NCBI GenBank assembly: GCA_050303435.1
Contig: JBNLBT010000005.1
Location: 12,975 to 76,974 of the forward strand
Length of the DNA stretch: 64,000 nucleotides
Reading direction: 5' to 3'
DNA from: JBNLBT01 sp050303435
GTDB taxonomy: Bacteria; Pseudomonadota; Gammaproteobacteria; Xanthomonadales; Marinicellaceae
Every line of letters starts with the position of its first letter. The first letter of the stretch is position 1. The position numbers and the translations under genes are program-made. Positions 62,596 through 64,000 of the stretch are shown here, in pieces. The notes under the pieces are model-generated. The model was not told where the DNA came from. It made no database searches and saw only the letters and a list, made by a program, of their open reading frames with translations.

Positions 62596-64000
62596 TCATC
62601 GCCCGCGACGTCGGCGCATGGTCCACGCGCCGACCAGCCCCATCAGTGGCGCCATCAGGCCAAACATGACCCACGGATTCAATGGCACCAGCGTGGCCAC
62701 GCCGTTGACCACCAGCAGGGCCGAAGCCTCGGATCCAGCACCGCCGCCGACCGGCTGACCGTTGATGGTGCCGGACAATGGGCTGGTGACGTTGAGGTAT
62801 TGCCCCGAAGCCGAAGGCGGCACCAGCACGGTGACCACGATGTCACAGCTTTGCCCCGGACCCAGCACCCCGTTGCTCAGGGTGATCAGGTTGCTGCCGA
62901 TCATTTGTGAACCGACACCGCAGGGGTCACTCAACGGCAGATTGGCGGCCGTGGCGCCGGGAATGAAGGCGTCCAGATCGTCACTGAATGTGATGTTGTC
63001 CAGTGTTTGCACCGGATCGGGGTTGCTGACGGTGAATTGCACGTCCACGGACAGACCCGCCACCACCGGATCGGTGAGGAAAGATTTGCTCAAGCTCGGC
63101 ACATCGGTGACGATCAGGTCGGCCGCGGCCGGGCCTGAATTGCCGAACACCGAGGTCAGATCGCCGCTGACATTGCTCAGCACGCCGGCGGTGTTGGCCG
63201 TCACATCAACCTGCACGGTGCAGCTCGCCGCAGCGGCCACACTGCCGCCGGAGTAACTGACCGTGCCGCTGCCCGCGGTAGCGGTCAGGGTGCCGCCGGT
63301 GCAGCTGCTTGAAGCATTGGCCGGGGTCGCCACCAGCATGCCAGCCGGGAAAGTGTCACTGAAATCCAGGCCCGTGGCCGCTTGCGATGATGCGCTGTTG
63401 TCGATGGTAAAGGTCAAGGTGCTGACGCCGTTGATCTCAATCTGTGTCGGCGCAAAGGCTTTGCTGAAGGTGGCCAGCGCCACAACCTCCAGATCGGCCG
63501 CCGCCGGACCTGAATTGCCAAACACGGAGGTCAAATCGCCGCTCAGATTGCTCAGTGTGCCTGTGGCGGTGGCGGTGACATCCACCTGCACAGTGCAGGT
63601 GCCGCCGGCGGCCAATGATCCACCGGTGTAACTGACCGTGCCACTGCCCGCGACCGCGGTCAAGGTGCCACCGGTGCAGCTGCTCGAGGCGTTGGCCGGG
63701 GTGGCCACCAGCATGCCGGCAGGGAAGTTGTCGGTGAAATCCAGGCCGGTGACCGTCTGGCTTGAACCGCTGTTGTCGATCACAAAGGTCAGGGTGCTGA
63801 CGCCGTTCAAGCCGATGGTGGTCGGGTTGAACGACTTGCTGAAGGCTTTTTGCGGCACCACTTGCAGATCGGCGTTGGCCGGTCCCGAATTGCCCAAGGA
63901 CGAAGTCAAATCGCCGCTGACGTTGCTGTGCACGCCCACCGCCGTGCCGGTGACGTCGGCCTGCACAGTGCACACCGCGCCGGCCGCCAGCGTGCCGCCG
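62596..64000 (-). CDS. Secreted multi-repeat DUF11-like protein with IPTL-CTERM-like end, 5' part missing
   Basis: The frame stays open to the right edge, so the N-terminus is outside the window. At least 468 residues are present. They contain two full 125-residue repeats (63491-63865 and 63116-63490) and part of another, each with 'NGVSTLTF', 'PAGMLVATPANASSSCTGG' and 'GDLTSVFGNSGPAAADL'. Each unit keeps two cysteines, perhaps a disulfide. A more divergent DUF11-like domain follows. The end 'VATLVPLNPWVMFGLMAP' plus RRRRGR resembles an IPTL-CTERM sorting signal: a short motif, one membrane helix and a basic tail. It is probably displayed at the cell surface. Confidence 0.85.
   Translation of the reverse strand, partial: GGTLAAGAVCTVQADVTGTAVGVHSNVSGDLTSSLGNSGPANADLQVVPQKAFSKSFNPTTIGLNGVSTLTFVIDNSGSSQTVTGLDFTDNFPAGMLVATPANASSSCTGGTLTAVAGSGTVSYTGGSLAAGGTCTVQVDVTATATGTLSNLSGDLTSVFGNSGPAAADLEVVALATFSKAFAPTQIEINGVSTLTFTIDNSASSQAATGLDFSDTFPAGMLVATPANASSSCTGGTLTATAGSGTVSYSGGSVAAAASCTVQVDVTANTAGVLSNVSGDLTSVFGNSGPAAADLIVTDVPSLSKSFLTDPVVAGLSVDVQFTVSNPDPVQTLDNITFSDDLDAFIPGATAANLPLSDPCGVGSQMIGSNLITLSNGVLGPGQSCDIVVTVLVPPSASGQYLNVTSPLSGTINGQPVGGGAGSEASALLVVNGVATLVPLNPWVMFGLMAPLMGLVGAWTMRRRRGR

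Noticed and set aside
1..64000. CRISPR arrays, tRNA or rRNA genes, insertion sequences, prophage
   Set aside because: No regular short repeats with spacers, no tRNA-like cloverleaf or TTCGAnnC box in the gaps, no rRNA stretch, and no transposase or phage structural gene were seen by eye.

Overview
The window is about 64 kb of a moderately GC-rich, gene-dense gammaproteobacterial chromosome with no plasmid or phage backbone. Several traits point to the Xanthomonadales/Lysobacterales or a close relative. They are a SAM-I type riboswitch in front of metX, an ECF sigma factor paired with a Ser/Thr kinase-TPR receptor, secreted proteins with DUF11-like domains, and C-terminal ends of the types 'DDLIFA..F(E/D)' and IPTL-CTERM. 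No 16S rRNA is present, so the placement is an inference from gene content.

Layout. 1-9.5 kb: the 5' part of metX with its riboswitch, a metallo-beta-lactamase fold protein, an AraC/SnoaL pair, a secreted beta-helix-like protein, and the sigma factor/kinase pair. 10-15 kb: membrane and small enzyme genes (DUF3592, DUF2891 lipoprotein, MATE exporter, LytTR regulator, DUF4440, VOC). 15-23.3 kb: a phosphate-starvation block made of porin, phoR, pstS, pstC, pstA, pstB and phoU. Two promoters in it carry PhoB-type direct repeats with identical spacing to their -10 boxes. 23.3-27.4 kb: MAPEG, MOSC, queC, queE, cpoB and pal. 27.6-30 kb: a secreted lipase-like hydrolase and a partner gene behind a perfect CRP/Clp-type site. 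30-33 kb: acyltransferase, paaZ and a hotdog thioesterase. 33.4-37.8 kb: a giant hybrid sensor kinase. 37.9-45 kb: alkB, small secreted proteins, a DUF11/autotransporter paralogue pair, proline iminopeptidase, msrC and mscL. 45-51 kb: glnA, a duplicated 103-bp intergenic element, and the overlapping eno-kdsA-pyrG operon. 51-58 kb: accessory genes, including a DUF4407 protein and a serine-recombinase-like protein that has lost its catalytic residues. 58-64 kb: mnmC, a methyltransferase, a LOG-family gene, a YdcH-like gene, ttcA, and the 3' part of a secreted protein built of 125-residue repeats that runs off the window.

Functional links. The phosphate genes form a coherent Pho regulon: sensor, transporter and PhoU, plus a porin with the same promoter architecture. 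However, phoB is not beside phoR. queE and queC supply 7-deazaguanine precursors, mnmC and ttcA modify tRNA, and pal and cpoB act in envelope constriction. Many genes overlap by 1-4 bases, which suggests translational coupling. The novelty lies in the extracellular proteins, the regulatory sites and the degenerate recombinase.
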